Assembly: GCA_038250675.1 (NCBI GenBank)
Contig: JBBSCB010000002.1
Span: forward strand, 124,001 to 188,000
Source: JAICUF01 sp038250675
GTDB lineage: Bacteria; Gemmatimonadota; Gemmatimonadetes; Gemmatimonadales; GWC2-71-9
Length of the DNA: 64,000 bases
Direction: 5' to 3'
Part shown: in pieces, positions 18,803 to 27,037 of the stretch
Layout: every line of letters starts with the position of its first letter
Position numbering within the stretch: the stretch's first letter is position 1
Notes under the pieces: generated by a model
What the model saw: the letters and a program-made list of their open reading frames with translations, nothing else
What the model was told of the DNA's origin: nothing
The model's database searches: none
Position numbers and translations under genes: made by a program

Positions 18803-19246
18803 ATGCAGTTGCAGAAGGACATGCCGGATCATCATGACGCCGAGCTGATCATCAAGCTGTATGACCTCCGCCGGGAGGCGGTGATGCGGCAGTCGCGGCA
18901 CGCGCTGAACGCCGATTACTGGCCCCGGTCCGCCGAGGAAGCCACCGCCGTCCTCAAGCCGGAGCATCCGCTGAATGCCGCCTTCCGGCAGGTCGCGGGA
19001 TACTGGGAAATGGTCTACGGCATGGCACGGCACGGCATCGTGCACGCCGACTATCTGGTCGAGAACAGCGGCGAAGGGCTGTTCCTCTTCTGTCGCGTCG
19101 AGCCGTTCCTCGCGGCGATACGTGAAGCGCATTCGCCCCGCATGTTTCAGCACACCGAGTGGGTAGCCTTGGAGACCGCCGTGGGCCGGGGCATGATGGA
19201 AGGCTTCCGCGCGCGGCTGGCGCGCCGGGCCAAGGGAGCCAAATGA
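18803..19246 (+). CDS. conserved hypothetical protein
   Basis: A 147-residue soluble, mostly helical protein. It begins with a D-A-E-L-I-I-K-L-Y-D-L-R-R-E segment and a Y-W-P-R-S stretch, a pattern I associate with an uncharacterised family found in Acidobacteria and Gemmatimonadota, but I cannot name it. Its stop overlaps the ATG of the M42 peptidase (ATGATG), indicating translational coupling. The 96 bases before it contain nested inverted repeats and a TTGACG hexamer. Confidence 0.6.
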   Translation: MQLQKDMPDHHDAELIIKLYDLRREAVMRQSRHALNADYWPRSAEEATAVLKPEHPLNAAFRQVAGYWEMVYGMARHGIVHADYLVENSGEGLFLFCRVEPFLAAIREAHSPRMFQHTEWVALETAVGRGMMEGFRARLARRAKGAK

Positions 19247-20316
19247 TGCGGGCGGAATCGCTGACCTTTCTCAAACGGCTGCTCGATACGCCGGGACCAT
19301 CCGCCTTCGAGGCGGCCCCCGCGCGGGTCTGGCGCGCTGAAGCCGAGCGGGTGGCCGACGAAGTGCACGTGGACGTCACGGGGAATTCCTGGGCCACGCT
19401 GCACCCCGACGGCCGTCCGAAGCTCATGCTCGCCGGCCACATGGACGAGATCGGCATCATGGTCAGCCATGTGGACGACGATGGATTTCTGAGCTTCGAG
19501 CCGATCGGCGGGTGGGACAGCCAGGTGTTCGTGGGCCAGCGGGTGGTGATCCTGGGACGCGACGGCGGCGTGACCGGCGTGGTCGGCAAGAAGGCCATCC
19601 ACGTGATGGACAAGGATGAGCGGGAAAAGATCTCGAAGGTCGAGGACCTCTGGATCGACATCGGGGCCGCGAGCCGCGCCGAGGCGACCGCCCGCGTGCG
19701 GATCGGCGATGCGGGTGTGCTCGCCTCCCAGGTGCTGGAGTTCCCCAATGGACGGATCGTCAGCCGCAGCATCGACAACCGGATCGGCTCGTTCGTCGTG
19801 CTGGAGGCGCTGCGGCTCCTGAGCGAAGGCGAGCGCCCAGCGGCGGCGGTGACCGCCGTGGCCACCACGCGCGAGGAGATCTCCGCCACCGGCGGCGGCG
19901 CGCGGCCGCTGGCGATGCATCTCGAGCCGCTGGTGGCCATCGTCGTGGACGTGACCCATGCCACCGACTACCCGGCCATGGACAAGCGACGCCACGGCGA
20001 CTATCGGCTGGGCGGCGGGCCGGTGCTCTCGCGCGGTGCGTCGGTCAATTCGGCCGTCTTCGAGCTGCTGGCCGAAACCGCCGAGCGCGAGGGCATCGCC
20101 TACACGATCGAGGCGGCGTCACGCGACACCCACACCGACGCCGAATCGATCTTCAACGCCCATCGGGGCGTCGCGACCGCACTGGTCTCGGTGCCCAATC
20201 GCTACATGCACAGTCCCAACGAGATGGTGGCGCTGGAGGACCTGGAGCGGACGGCGCGGCTGCTGGCGGCGTTTGCGCGGCGGGTGGACGGCACGACGGA
20301 CTTCGTGCCGCGCTGA
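19243..20316 (+). CDS. M42-family metallo-aminopeptidase (glutamyl aminopeptidase/endoglucanase-like)
   Basis: A 357-residue cytoplasmic dinuclear-metal peptidase that removes N-terminal residues from peptides. Metal and catalytic motifs in order: A-G-H-M-D-E-I-G (about 63-70, His and Asp), S-I-D-N-R-I-G (bridging Asp), T-R-E-E-I-S-A-T-G-G (general base Glu and ligand Glu), V-V-D-V-T-H-A-T-D (Asp ligand) and Y-M-H-S-P-N-E (His ligand). Full family length. It may process peptides brought in by the upstream OPT transporter, an inference from proximity only. Confidence 0.93.
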   Translation: MMRAESLTFLKRLLDTPGPSAFEAAPARVWRAEAERVADEVHVDVTGNSWATLHPDGRPKLMLAGHMDEIGIMVSHVDDDGFLSFEPIGGWDSQVFVGQRVVILGRDGGVTGVVGKKAIHVMDKDEREKISKVEDLWIDIGAASRAEATARVRIGDAGVLASQVLEFPNGRIVSRSIDNRIGSFVVLEALRLLSEGERPAAAVTAVATTREEISATGGGARPLAMHLEPLVAIVVDVTHATDYPAMDKRRHGDYRLGGGPVLSRGASVNSAVFELLAETAEREGIAYTIEAASRDTHTDAESIFNAHRGVATALVSVPNRYMHSPNEMVALEDLERTARLLAAFARRVDGTTDFVPR

Positions 20317-20326
20317 GCGGTGCGGC

Positions 20327-21808
20327 TCAGCTGTTGAGCTGGGCGAGCGCCTTCTGCGCGGCGTGGCGGACTTCGGAGTCGTCGTCCTTCAGGAGAGACT
20401 GAAGCGAGGCAGCCGCCGGACCGGTGCCCGCGGTGCGGAGTCCGTCGACCGCGGCGAGCCGGGTCGCGACCGGCTTCCGGCTGAACAGCCGCCGCCCCGG
20501 TGTGGCGGCGCGCACCAGCGCCTGGACCGCCTCATTGGTGCCGATGCGGCCAAGGGCCAGCAGCATCTCCCGGGTGATATCCGGGTGGTTCTCCTCCTCC
20601 AGCAGCACCGCCAGCGTCATCGCCAGCCCGCGGCTCTTCCGGCCCTCCAGTCCCTGCACCGCCTGAAGCCGGACCGCCGGCGCCGGATCCCGAAGTGCCT
20701 GCCGCAGCGGCTCGATGGTCGCGCCGGTGCCGATCTTGGACAGGGCGCCGGCCACGGCCCGCCGCACGCGCTCGTCTTCATGCACCAGATGTCGCGCCAG
20801 CCGGGGCACGGCCGCCTCGATCCGCAGCTCACCGCAGAGATCGGCCACATTGCGGATGACAAACCACTCGTCATGCGTCAACATGTTGACGAGCAGCTCG
20901 GTACCGGCGGTCATCTGTCGCAGCGCGGCATAGTACGCGCGGCGTTCGTCGAGCGACGACGCGGACGCGAGGAGCGACAGCAGCACTTCGGTCGCATCGG
21001 CGCCCATACGCTGCAGGAGCGGCAGCACCCGCGCCCGCGCCGGCCCGACGACGAGACGAGCCAGATGCTCCAGCACCGACCGCGGCAGCATCCGCCGCAG
21101 CGCGATGGCGTATGCCCGCCCAAACGACGCGTTCCCCGCCCGCTCCTCGCTCGCCACCAGACTCTCGGCCGCCCGCGCGACCTCGGACCAGTTGGCCTGG
21201 CTGGCCGCGGCGTCGGTCAACGCGACCACTTCGTTGAGCCGGTCCGGAACGCCGGCATCGGCAGGGTCGCGCTCGATCCGCGCCAGGAGCTGATCGAGCT
21301 GACCGTCCCCCAGTGTCTCGATGCTCCTGAATTCGGAGATGTGGACGCTGGGCTCGATCTGTTCGGCGTCGCTCAGTGTTTCGTAGACGCTCCAGTCGCC
21401 CGCCTCGTCGGCATCCTCGGGCGCGGGCGGCGCGATGGTGATTTCGCCTTCGGCTCCGTTGACATGCACGGCAAGCTCATAGACCGAGCGGAACCGGCCC
21501 CGGGGGCTGGCCAGTGCGCGCAGCAGCTCGAGCAGCGCGGACGGCGCCATCGTGCCAGGGCTGCGGATTTCACCGACGCCGTGCAGCAGGAGCTGATCCC
21601 GCACCGCCAGCACGCCGGGTACGGTCGGAGGAACGTCGGAGTCATTGATCCGAACGCCCCCATTGGTCACATGGAGGTCCAGCCCCCGTTCGCCCAGACT
21701 CGCAAGGAGGAGTCGGAACGCGGCGACCTGCTCATCGCGAGCCTCGGGCTTGTCGCGGAGCAGAATGAGGACGCAGGCGAAATTCGCCACAATGGAAGGT
21801 GCATTCAT
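20327..21808 (-). CDS. HEAT-repeat protein
   Basis: A 493-residue soluble protein. The N-terminal 170 residues are a less regular domain with an Asp/Glu-rich part; from about 230 to the end run HEAT-like helical pairs, clearest in V-P-R-L-A-R-H-L-V-H-E-D-E-R-V-R-R-A and P-L-R-Q-A-L-R-D-P-A-P-A-V-R-L-Q-A. Such arrays bind proteins. The lone protein gives no clue to its partner. ATG 21808 is chosen as the start of plausible sequence; a TACGTT hexamer at 21843-21838 (minus) may be its -10 box. It is convergent with the M42 gene and follows the ECF cluster on the same strand. Confidence 0.8.
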   Translation of the reverse strand: MNAPSIVANFACVLILLRDKPEARDEQVAAFRLLLASLGERGLDLHVTNGGVRINDSDVPPTVPGVLAVRDQLLLHGVGEIRSPGTMAPSALLELLRALASPRGRFRSVYELAVHVNGAEGEITIAPPAPEDADEAGDWSVYETLSDAEQIEPSVHISEFRSIETLGDGQLDQLLARIERDPADAGVPDRLNEVVALTDAAASQANWSEVARAAESLVASEERAGNASFGRAYAIALRRMLPRSVLEHLARLVVGPARARVLPLLQRMGADATEVLLSLLASASSLDERRAYYAALRQMTAGTELLVNMLTHDEWFVIRNVADLCGELRIEAAVPRLARHLVHEDERVRRAVAGALSKIGTGATIEPLRQALRDPAPAVRLQAVQGLEGRKSRGLAMTLAVLLEEENHPDITREMLLALGRIGTNEAVQALVRAATPGRRLFSRKPVATRLAAVDGLRTAGTGPAAASLQSLLKDDDSEVRHAAQKALAQLNS

Positions 21809-21848
21809 AGGCGCAACGGTAGCCCCGTCGCAGCAACAACGTAACCCG

Positions 21849-22667
21849 CTACCTCCCGCGGCGGCAACGTGCCGAAAGCGCGGCCGCGACCGCGTCCCGG
21901 GTGAGCGCCGGAACGTCGAGCTCCAGGGCCCGTGCAATCGCCGCGTGAGGCGGCCGCATCGGCACGTCTGGGCCGGAGCCCAGGACATCCTCGATCGCCG
22001 CATCCCGCGTCACCCGGCCCGCCTCCAGCACGACCGCACGCCCCAGCGCCTCCAGGGCAAACTCGCCGTCATGGGTCACGGCGAGGACGGCGGCGCCAGC
22101 CGCGGTCCGGCGCACAACGGCGCGTTCGACCAGCCGGCGCGAGGCGGCGTCGAGACCCGCCGTGGGCTCGTCGAGCAGCAACACGACCGGCGCCGCGACC
22201 AGCGTTGCGGCGAGCGCGACGAGGCGGCGGCGTGGTGCGGGCAGATCGTACGGATGCACACCGGCCACGTCGTCCAGCTCCAGCTCCGCCAGGACCGACG
22301 CGGCCGCCCGGGCGATGCGGTCCGCCGGCCATCCGAGCTGGCGGGGCCCAAATCCCACTTCCAGCCGCACGGTGCGCTCGAAGAGCTGGGACCCGGGATT
22401 CTGAAACAGGTAGCCGGCCCGGCTCGCCAGGTCTTCCGGCCTGAGACCGCGCGAATCGATCCCGGCGATTTCGATGCTGCCGTGCCGCGGACGGACCAGG
22501 GCCATCGCAGCGCGGAGCAGCGTGGTCTTGCCGGCGCCGTTGGGCCCCAGGAGCGCCACTCCCTCGCCGGCACAGACATCGAGCGAGACGGCGTCGAGCG
22601 CCGGCACCGCGGCGCCCGGATAGGTGACACTGAGGCCGGCGAGCCGGACGAGCGGGGCCCCCGTCAT
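21849..22667 (-). CDS. ecfA: ECF transporter ATPase A (intact ATP site, degenerate signature)
   Basis: A 272-residue ABC ATPase. Walker A G-P-N-G-A-G-K-T-T (41-49), Q-loop F-Q-N-P (88-91), Walker B V-V-L-L-L-D-E-P (161-168) and H-loop T-H-D (198-200) are intact, and the F-G-P-x-x-L-G segment is typical of ECF ATPases. The ABC signature, normally L-S-G-G-Q, reads L-P-A-P-R (142-146). The partner ATPase shows the opposite pattern, so only one of the two composite ATP sites can be canonical. It overlaps the partner by four bases (ATGA). Powers uptake of a small vitamin-like solute across the inner membrane. Confidence 0.9.
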   Translation of the reverse strand: MTGAPLVRLAGLSVTYPGAAVPALDAVSLDVCAGEGVALLGPNGAGKTTLLRAAMALVRPRHGSIEIAGIDSRGLRPEDLASRAGYLFQNPGSQLFERTVRLEVGFGPRQLGWPADRIARAAASVLAELELDDVAGVHPYDLPAPRRRLVALAATLVAAPVVLLLDEPTAGLDAASRRLVERAVVRRTAAGAAVLAVTHDGEFALEALGRAVVLEAGRVTRDAAIEDVLGSGPDVPMRPPHAAIARALELDVPALTRDAVAAALSARCRRGR

Positions 22668-23545
22668 TGCCAGCGGGCCAGGCCGTCGGACACGGTCAGC
22701 GGGTAGGGCGGCTGCAGCGCGGCGGGCGGAGCTTCGGACGGGACGATCGCGGCCGCGGCCCGTGCCAGCGCGGCGATCGCAGTACTGCCGGCGCCATGCT
22801 CCCGGATCGACTCGCCCGCGAGTAGCGCTGCCGGCGGGCCATCGAGCGCCACACCGCCGCGATCGAGCACCACCAGACGCTCCGCCACCGCGAGCATCCG
22901 GTCGGCATCCTCGCTCGCCACGACCACCGCGGCGCCGCGGCGCGCCTCGGCGGCAAGCAACTGGCCCAGGCGGGTCCGGCCGCCCTGGTCGAGCGCCGAC
23001 GCCGGTTCGTCCAGCAGCCACAGCGCGGGCTGGAGCACCAGCATGGCCGCGATGACGACGCGCTGCAGCTCGCCCCCCGAGAGCGTGGCCGGATCTCGCT
23101 CGCGCAGATGCGCGATGCGCAGGCGAACGAGCGCGTCGGTGGCGGCGCTGCCGATCCGCTCGATGGGCCAGCCCAGGTTGGCCGGCGCGAAGGCGACTTC
23201 CTCCCACACGGTGGCGGCGACGCCGGAAAGCTGCGACACCGGGTCCGCGGTCACGAAGCCGATCCGGCCGGCCAGCGCCCGCCGGCCCGGCTCTGTGGCC
23301 GGATCGACACCCAGCACCGAGACGCGGCCGCTCAGCTCTCCGCCGGTATGACGCGGCGCCAGCCCGGCGGCCACCAGCAACAGCGAGCTGCACCCGGCAC
23401 CCAGCGCGCCGTACAGCCAGGTCACGCCGCCCGCCTCCACCGAGAGCGTGATGTCCCGGAGCGCGTCGCGCGTCGCAGCGGGATAGCGCAGCGACACGCC
23501 TGACATCAGCAGCGGAGATCCGGACGGAGCGGTCACGCGAGCCAA
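22664..23545 (-). CDS. ECF transporter ATPase A' (degenerate ATP site, intact signature)
   Basis: A 293-residue ABC ATPase. The signature L-S-G-G-E-L-Q (155-161), Walker B L-W-L-L-D-E-P (175-181) and the E-V-A-F-A-P-A-N-L-G segment typical of ECF ATPases are present. Walker A reads G-A-L-G-A-G-C-S-S (46-54): the invariant lysine is Cys52. The Q-loop glutamine position is Ala100 and the H-loop histidine position is Glu212. It therefore probably cannot hydrolyse ATP in its own Walker site but supplies a good signature to the partner. Overlaps ecfT by 13 bases and ecfA by four. Confidence 0.88.
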   Translation of the reverse strand: MARVTAPSGSPLLMSGVSLRYPAATRDALRDITLSVEAGGVTWLYGALGAGCSSLLLVAAGLAPRHTGGELSGRVSVLGVDPATEPGRRALAGRIGFVTADPVSQLSGVAATVWEEVAFAPANLGWPIERIGSAATDALVRLRIAHLRERDPATLSGGELQRVVIAAMLVLQPALWLLDEPASALDQGGRTRLGQLLAAEARRGAAVVVASEDADRMLAVAERLVVLDRGGVALDGPPAALLAGESIREHGAGSTAIAALARAAAAIVPSEAPPAALQPPYPLTVSDGLARWQ

Positions 23546-24273
23546 CGCCAGGCGCAGGCCGCGACGACAAGCAGGAGCATCCCCCAGCGAAGCACACGGT
23601 CCGCGGTACGGTCGCGCGGCGGGGCGAGTGGAGTCCGGGGACCGCGCGCATCGAGCCCGCGGGTCTCGAGCGCCATAGCTCGCTCGTCCACTTCGCCCAG
23701 CATCCCGAGGATGAGGGGCAGTGCCAGGGGCACGAGTGCACGGGCCCGGCGCAGCGGCCCGCCGCCGTAGCGGAGTCCCCGCGCGCGCTGGGCCTCGAGG
23801 ATCGTCGCCGCCCGCTGGCGAAACCTGGGGGCGGCCTGGAGCGTGGCAACCAGGAGATACGCGGCGTGAAACGACCAGCCGCGCACGGCGACGGCGTCCA
23901 GGAAGCGGGAAGGGTCGAAGGACCGGAAGAGCGCCAGTGAGGCGGTGGCTACGGCGCCGAGCCGCGCCGCCTGCGCCAGCGCCACGGCAAGCCCGGCCCG
24001 CGACAGCACGACGGAGCGCAGTGCCACTGTGGCGCCGTCACCCGGGAGGGCGTGCAGCAGCAACAGGAGCACCCAGAGCGGCAGGCAAACCAGTGTGGCA
24101 TCGCGTGCGGAGGCGGCCGCCCCCGTGAGCAGCGCCGCCGCCACGACGACAGCATAGAGCGCGATGGGACCGGCGGGTGCCGGCAATGCGAACGCCAGGG
24201 CGGCAACGCCGGCCGTGACGGCAAAGAGCGTAAACGGATGGGCGCGGCGAACGAGCCGGGGCCGGTCGCTCAC
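23533..24273 (-). CDS. ecfT: ECF transporter transmembrane component T
   Basis: A 246-residue inner-membrane scaffold with about five to six helices. The two coupling-helix motifs that dock into the ATPase grooves are present as A-Q-R-A-R-G and A-L-E-T-R-G (x-A/E-R-G type) in the C-terminal half, about 40 residues apart. It couples the two ATPases to the S component. Start overlaps the S-component stop by four bases, so S, T, A' and A are one tightly packed group I ECF operon with a dedicated energising module. Confidence 0.88.
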   Translation of the reverse strand: MSDRPRLVRRAHPFTLFAVTAGVAALAFALPAPAGPIALYAVVVAAALLTGAAASARDATLVCLPLWVLLLLLHALPGDGATVALRSVVLSRAGLAVALAQAARLGAVATASLALFRSFDPSRFLDAVAVRGWSFHAAYLLVATLQAAPRFRQRAATILEAQRARGLRYGGGPLRRARALVPLALPLILGMLGEVDERAMALETRGLDARGPRTPLAPPRDRTADRVLRWGMLLLVVAACAWRWLA

Positions 24274-24839
24274 CGCCGCGTGGCCCGGGTAGCCCCCGGA
24301 AACCGGCCGGCAACCCGCAGCGGCAGCGCGCGCAGCGTCACTCCGACCAGCAGGAATACGATCATCTTGTCGAGCAGGTCGGTCCCGACGCTCGAGGCGG
24401 TGACGGCCTGGCCCTGGGAGAGCCCCAGGTGTGTGAGCAGGATCGTCACCGCCGTCACTCCAGTCGCGGTGACGCCCTTGAACACGAAATACGAGATGAG
24501 CGCCGAGACCGCACCGGCCACCAGCCCGACGAACAGCCCCCAGCCCGCCGAGGTTGCCGGCGAGCGGAACCCGGCGCGCCGCGCGGCCAGCGCCGCGAGG
24601 AGCGCGATGACCACCTGCACGGCGGCGAAGGGGAACCAGATGAACCCCTCATACAGAGAGCGCACCGTCTGGCTCACGACGCCGGTGATCACCCCCGCGA
24701 GCGGGCCGGCGAGGGCGGCGGTGAGCACGGTTCCGATGGTATCGAGATAGAGGGGCAGCCCGAGCTGATTGACGACGAGGCCAATGGCCAGGTTGACGGC
24801 GACTGCGGAGGGGATGAGGGCAAGCAGTCTGGGCGACAA
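24270..24839 (-). CDS. ECF transporter substrate-specificity component S
   Basis: A 189-residue protein with about six hydrophobic segments, the S-component size. Residues about 25-60 read L-G-L-P-L-Y-L-D-T-I-G-T-V followed by L-A-G-P-L-A-G-V-I-T-G, the pattern of several vitamin-binding S components, in which this region forms the helix 1/loop 1 lid. The ligand cannot be assigned. Cobalamin would suit the neighbouring metH but nothing in the sequence shows it, and no riboswitch is evident in the 130 bases upstream. First gene of the ECF operon. Confidence 0.75.
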   Translation of the reverse strand: MSPRLLALIPSAVAVNLAIGLVVNQLGLPLYLDTIGTVLTAALAGPLAGVITGVVSQTVRSLYEGFIWFPFAAVQVVIALLAALAARRAGFRSPATSAGWGLFVGLVAGAVSALISYFVFKGVTATGVTAVTILLTHLGLSQGQAVTASSVGTDLLDKMIVFLLVGVTLRALPLRVAGRFPGATRATRR

Positions 24840-24876
24840 GGGCGTCCGCAGCCGGGTCCGGGGTGGGACTCGCGTA

Positions 24877-24905
24877 TATATTTGGGCAGTTCCCGCTGGA
24901 ATCTA
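24877..24905. promoter_or_regulatory. overlapping divergent promoters (ECF operon / M28 peptidase)
   Basis: Minus-strand TAGATT at 24905-24900, with TTGCCG 16 bases upstream (24927-24922), points to the ECF operon. Plus-strand TATATTTG at 24877-24884 points to the M28 gene. The two -10 candidates face each other across 15 bases, so the transcripts would overlap or compete. Confidence 0.4.
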
Positions 24906-24971
24906 GGCTCGACGCCTCTTCCGGCAACCCTCGCACCGCGCGCCCTCCGGGCGTCACCACGTTGGGATACC

Positions 24972-26246
24972 ATGCGCCGATTGCTGTCCCTGGGCTTCTG
25001 GCTCGCGCTCCTGTCACCGATCGCGTCGCTGCATGCGCAGCACCCCGCCGGCGGCGAGCCGGGCATCCTGGACGACGTTCGCTATCTGGCCGACGACCGG
25101 CTGGCCGGCCGCCTGACCGGCTCGCCCGGGGCCGACACCGCCGCGGCGTACATCGCGCGGCGGTTTGCCGAGGCGGGGCTGCAGCCCGCGGCCGGGGGCT
25201 GGTTCCAGTCGTTCACGATCTCGCCGGACGCGCCGGCCGCGCGCGCGGCGGGTGTGGGCGGCAAGGTGGGCCGCAACGTGATCGGCATCCTGCCCGGCCG
25301 CGATCCGGCGCGCCGGAACGAGAGCGTGATCATCGGCGCGCACTATGACCATCTGGGACTGGGCGGCTACGGCGCCCTGGACGCGCCGGACAGCACCGGG
25401 AAGGTGCACAACGGCGCGGACGACAATGCGTCCGGCACGGCAGCGCTGATCCACATCGCGGATGTGCTGGCGCAGAATCCGCCGGCCCGCACCGTCATCT
25501 TCATCGCGTTCAGCGGTGAGGAGCTCGGCCTCTTCGGCTCGGCCTACTACGTCAAGCACCCGGTCTACCCGCTGAACGCGTCGCTCGCGATGGTCAACCT
25601 CGACATGGTGGGCCGGCTCCGGAACCGCCGGCTGATCGTCTACGGCACCGCGACGGCGGCGGAGTTTCCGGCCCTGCTCGACTCGCTCAACACGAGCGCG
25701 CATTTCGACCTCAAGGAACAGGGCGACGGCTACGGCCCCAGCGATCAGTCGTCATTCTTTGCGGCACACCGACCGGTGCTGCACCTCTTCACCGATCTGC
25801 ACGGCGACTACCACCGCAGCACCGACGACTGGCAGGCGATCAACGCCTACGGCATGGCGCAGATCGTAGACTTCAGCAGCCGACTGGTGGCCGCGCTCGC
25901 CAACCGCAGCACGCCGCTGACGTTCAGGGATCAGGCACCGATCGTGGCCAGCCACGCCGGTACCGTCGTGACGCCCGGCTACGGCGCCTACCTGGGAACC
26001 ATCCCGGACATGACCGACACGCCGGGCGGCGTTCGTCTGTCCGGCGTCCGCACCGGCAGCCCGGCGGATTCGGCGGGCCTCAAGGCCGACGACATCATCA
26101 CGCGGATCGGGGATCACGACGTGCCCAACCTGCAGGCCATGACCGACGCGCTCCGCGAGCACAAGGCCGGCGACGCGGTGGACATCCAGGTGCGGCGGGG
26201 TGCCGACACCGTGACCGTGAAGGCCGTCCTCGGCACCCGGAGTTGA
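24972..26246 (+). CDS. exported M28-family zinc aminopeptidase with C-terminal PDZ domain
   Basis: A 424-residue periplasmic or secreted peptidase. Signal peptide at 1-22 ends in L-H-A-Q. The M28 core shows G-A-H-Y-D-H-L-G (His, Asp area), G-A-D-D-N-A-S-G-T-A (bridging Asp), S-G-E-E-L-G-L-F-G-S (catalytic and ligand Glu), N-L-D-M-V-G-R-L (Asp ligand) and a final D-Y-H-R-S-T-D-D (His ligand), so both zinc sites are complete. A PDZ domain (about 325-420, S-P-A-D-S-A-G-L-K-A-D-D-I-I) follows and may bind substrate C-termini. It starts a plus-strand run that includes the GAF protein four bases later. Confidence 0.92.
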   Translation: MRRLLSLGFWLALLSPIASLHAQHPAGGEPGILDDVRYLADDRLAGRLTGSPGADTAAAYIARRFAEAGLQPAAGGWFQSFTISPDAPAARAAGVGGKVGRNVIGILPGRDPARRNESVIIGAHYDHLGLGGYGALDAPDSTGKVHNGADDNASGTAALIHIADVLAQNPPARTVIFIAFSGEELGLFGSAYYVKHPVYPLNASLAMVNLDMVGRLRNRRLIVYGTATAAEFPALLDSLNTSAHFDLKEQGDGYGPSDQSSFFAAHRPVLHLFTDLHGDYHRSTDDWQAINAYGMAQIVDFSSRLVAALANRSTPLTFRDQAPIVASHAGTVVTPGYGAYLGTIPDMTDTPGGVRLSGVRTGSPADSAGLKADDIITRIGDHDVPNLQAMTDALREHKAGDAVDIQVRRGADTVTVKAVLGTRS

Positions 26247-26250
26247 ACCG

Positions 26251-26706
26251 ATGCCGGCACTGGATGGCGACCGGGTCATCGCCGCGCTGCGCGGCGCCTT
26301 TGCGCGTGAAGTGTCCCGGACCGAACTGCTCGCCACCGCCGCCGGGAGGATCCGCGCGGCGGGCGCGCCGTACACCTCGGTCTATCTCTACATGCTGCAG
26401 GGTGACGAACTCGTGCTCGAGGCCCAAGCCGGCCGGGAGACCGATCACACCCGGATCGCGGTGGGTCACGGCGTCTGCGGCACCGCGGTGGCGACCGGCG
26501 AAGACCAGAACGTGGGCGACGTGCGGGCGATCACCAACTACATCGCGTGCAACACCTGGACCCGCTCGGAGCTCGTGGTGCTGATCCGCCGGGGTCCGGT
26601 GATCCTGGGCCAGATCGACGTGGACAGCGACGTCCCGGACCCGTTCACCGCGGAGGAAGAGGCTGAAGTGCGGAAGGTGGCGGACGCGCTGGCGGTGCTG
26701 CTGTAG
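26251..26706 (+). CDS. GAF-domain protein, free methionine-(R)-sulfoxide reductase-like
   Basis: A 151-residue single GAF domain. G-H-G-V-C-G-T-A-V (Cys76), Y-I-A-C-N (Cys100), the S-E-L-V-V motif and L-G-Q-I-D-V-D-S-D follow the fRMsr (YebR/MsrC) pattern, with the 24-residue spacing between the two cysteines equal to that of E. coli Cys94 and Cys118. The position matching the third redox cysteine (E. coli Cys84) is not cysteine here (D-H-T-R). It would reduce free methionine-R-sulfoxide in the cytoplasm if the two-cysteine form is active; otherwise it is a small-molecule-binding GAF protein. Confidence 0.75.
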   Translation: MPALDGDRVIAALRGAFAREVSRTELLATAAGRIRAAGAPYTSVYLYMLQGDELVLEAQAGRETDHTRIAVGHGVCGTAVATGEDQNVGDVRAITNYIACNTWTRSELVVLIRRGPVILGQIDVDSDVPDPFTAEEEAEVRKVADALAVLL

Positions 26707-27037
26707 TTGCGCGCCTGGTCACCCGCACGGTTCGCCGTGCCCCTGCCGGCGGACCACCGCTTCCCGATGGCCAAATCCGCCGCGATCCGCGAGGGCACCG
26801 CGACACGCGGCGTGATGCCGGCGGCGCCGAACGCTGGACGGTGTCGCTGGTGCACACACCCCGCTATATCGATGCGATGCACGATGGGACCCCCGCCGAC
26901 CCGGAACTCGTCTCCTATCTCGCCGGCGCGGCCTTCCGGTGGCCGTCACCCTTGCCGGCGGCAATGCCCGCGAGCTGGTGGACATCGTGACCATTCACGT
27001 GAACACCGTCGAGGAGCTGATCCTGAGCCATGGATGA
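26707..27037 (+). pseudogene. remnant of a histone deacetylase-family (class II/AcuC-like) gene
   Basis: Three pieces of one protein family appear in order but in three frames. From 26707: R-F-A-V-P-L-P-A-D-H-R-F-P-M-A-K, the family N-terminus. From about 26826 in another frame: L-V-H-T-P-R-Y-I-D-A-M-H-D-G-T-P, the next conserved block. From 26939 in the third frame: V-A-V-T-L-A-G-G-N-A-R-E-L-V-D-I-V-T-I-H, the family C-terminus, ending at a TGA at 27037. The catalytic middle (roughly 200 codons, including the zinc ligands) is gone. Frameshifts plus an internal deletion show a decayed gene. Confidence 0.8.

Noticed and set aside
24840..24971. Cobalamin, thiamine or riboflavin riboswitch before the ECF operon
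   Set aside because: No conserved box (B12 box, thi box or rfn core) is recognisable in the leader, so the transported vitamin cannot be named this way.
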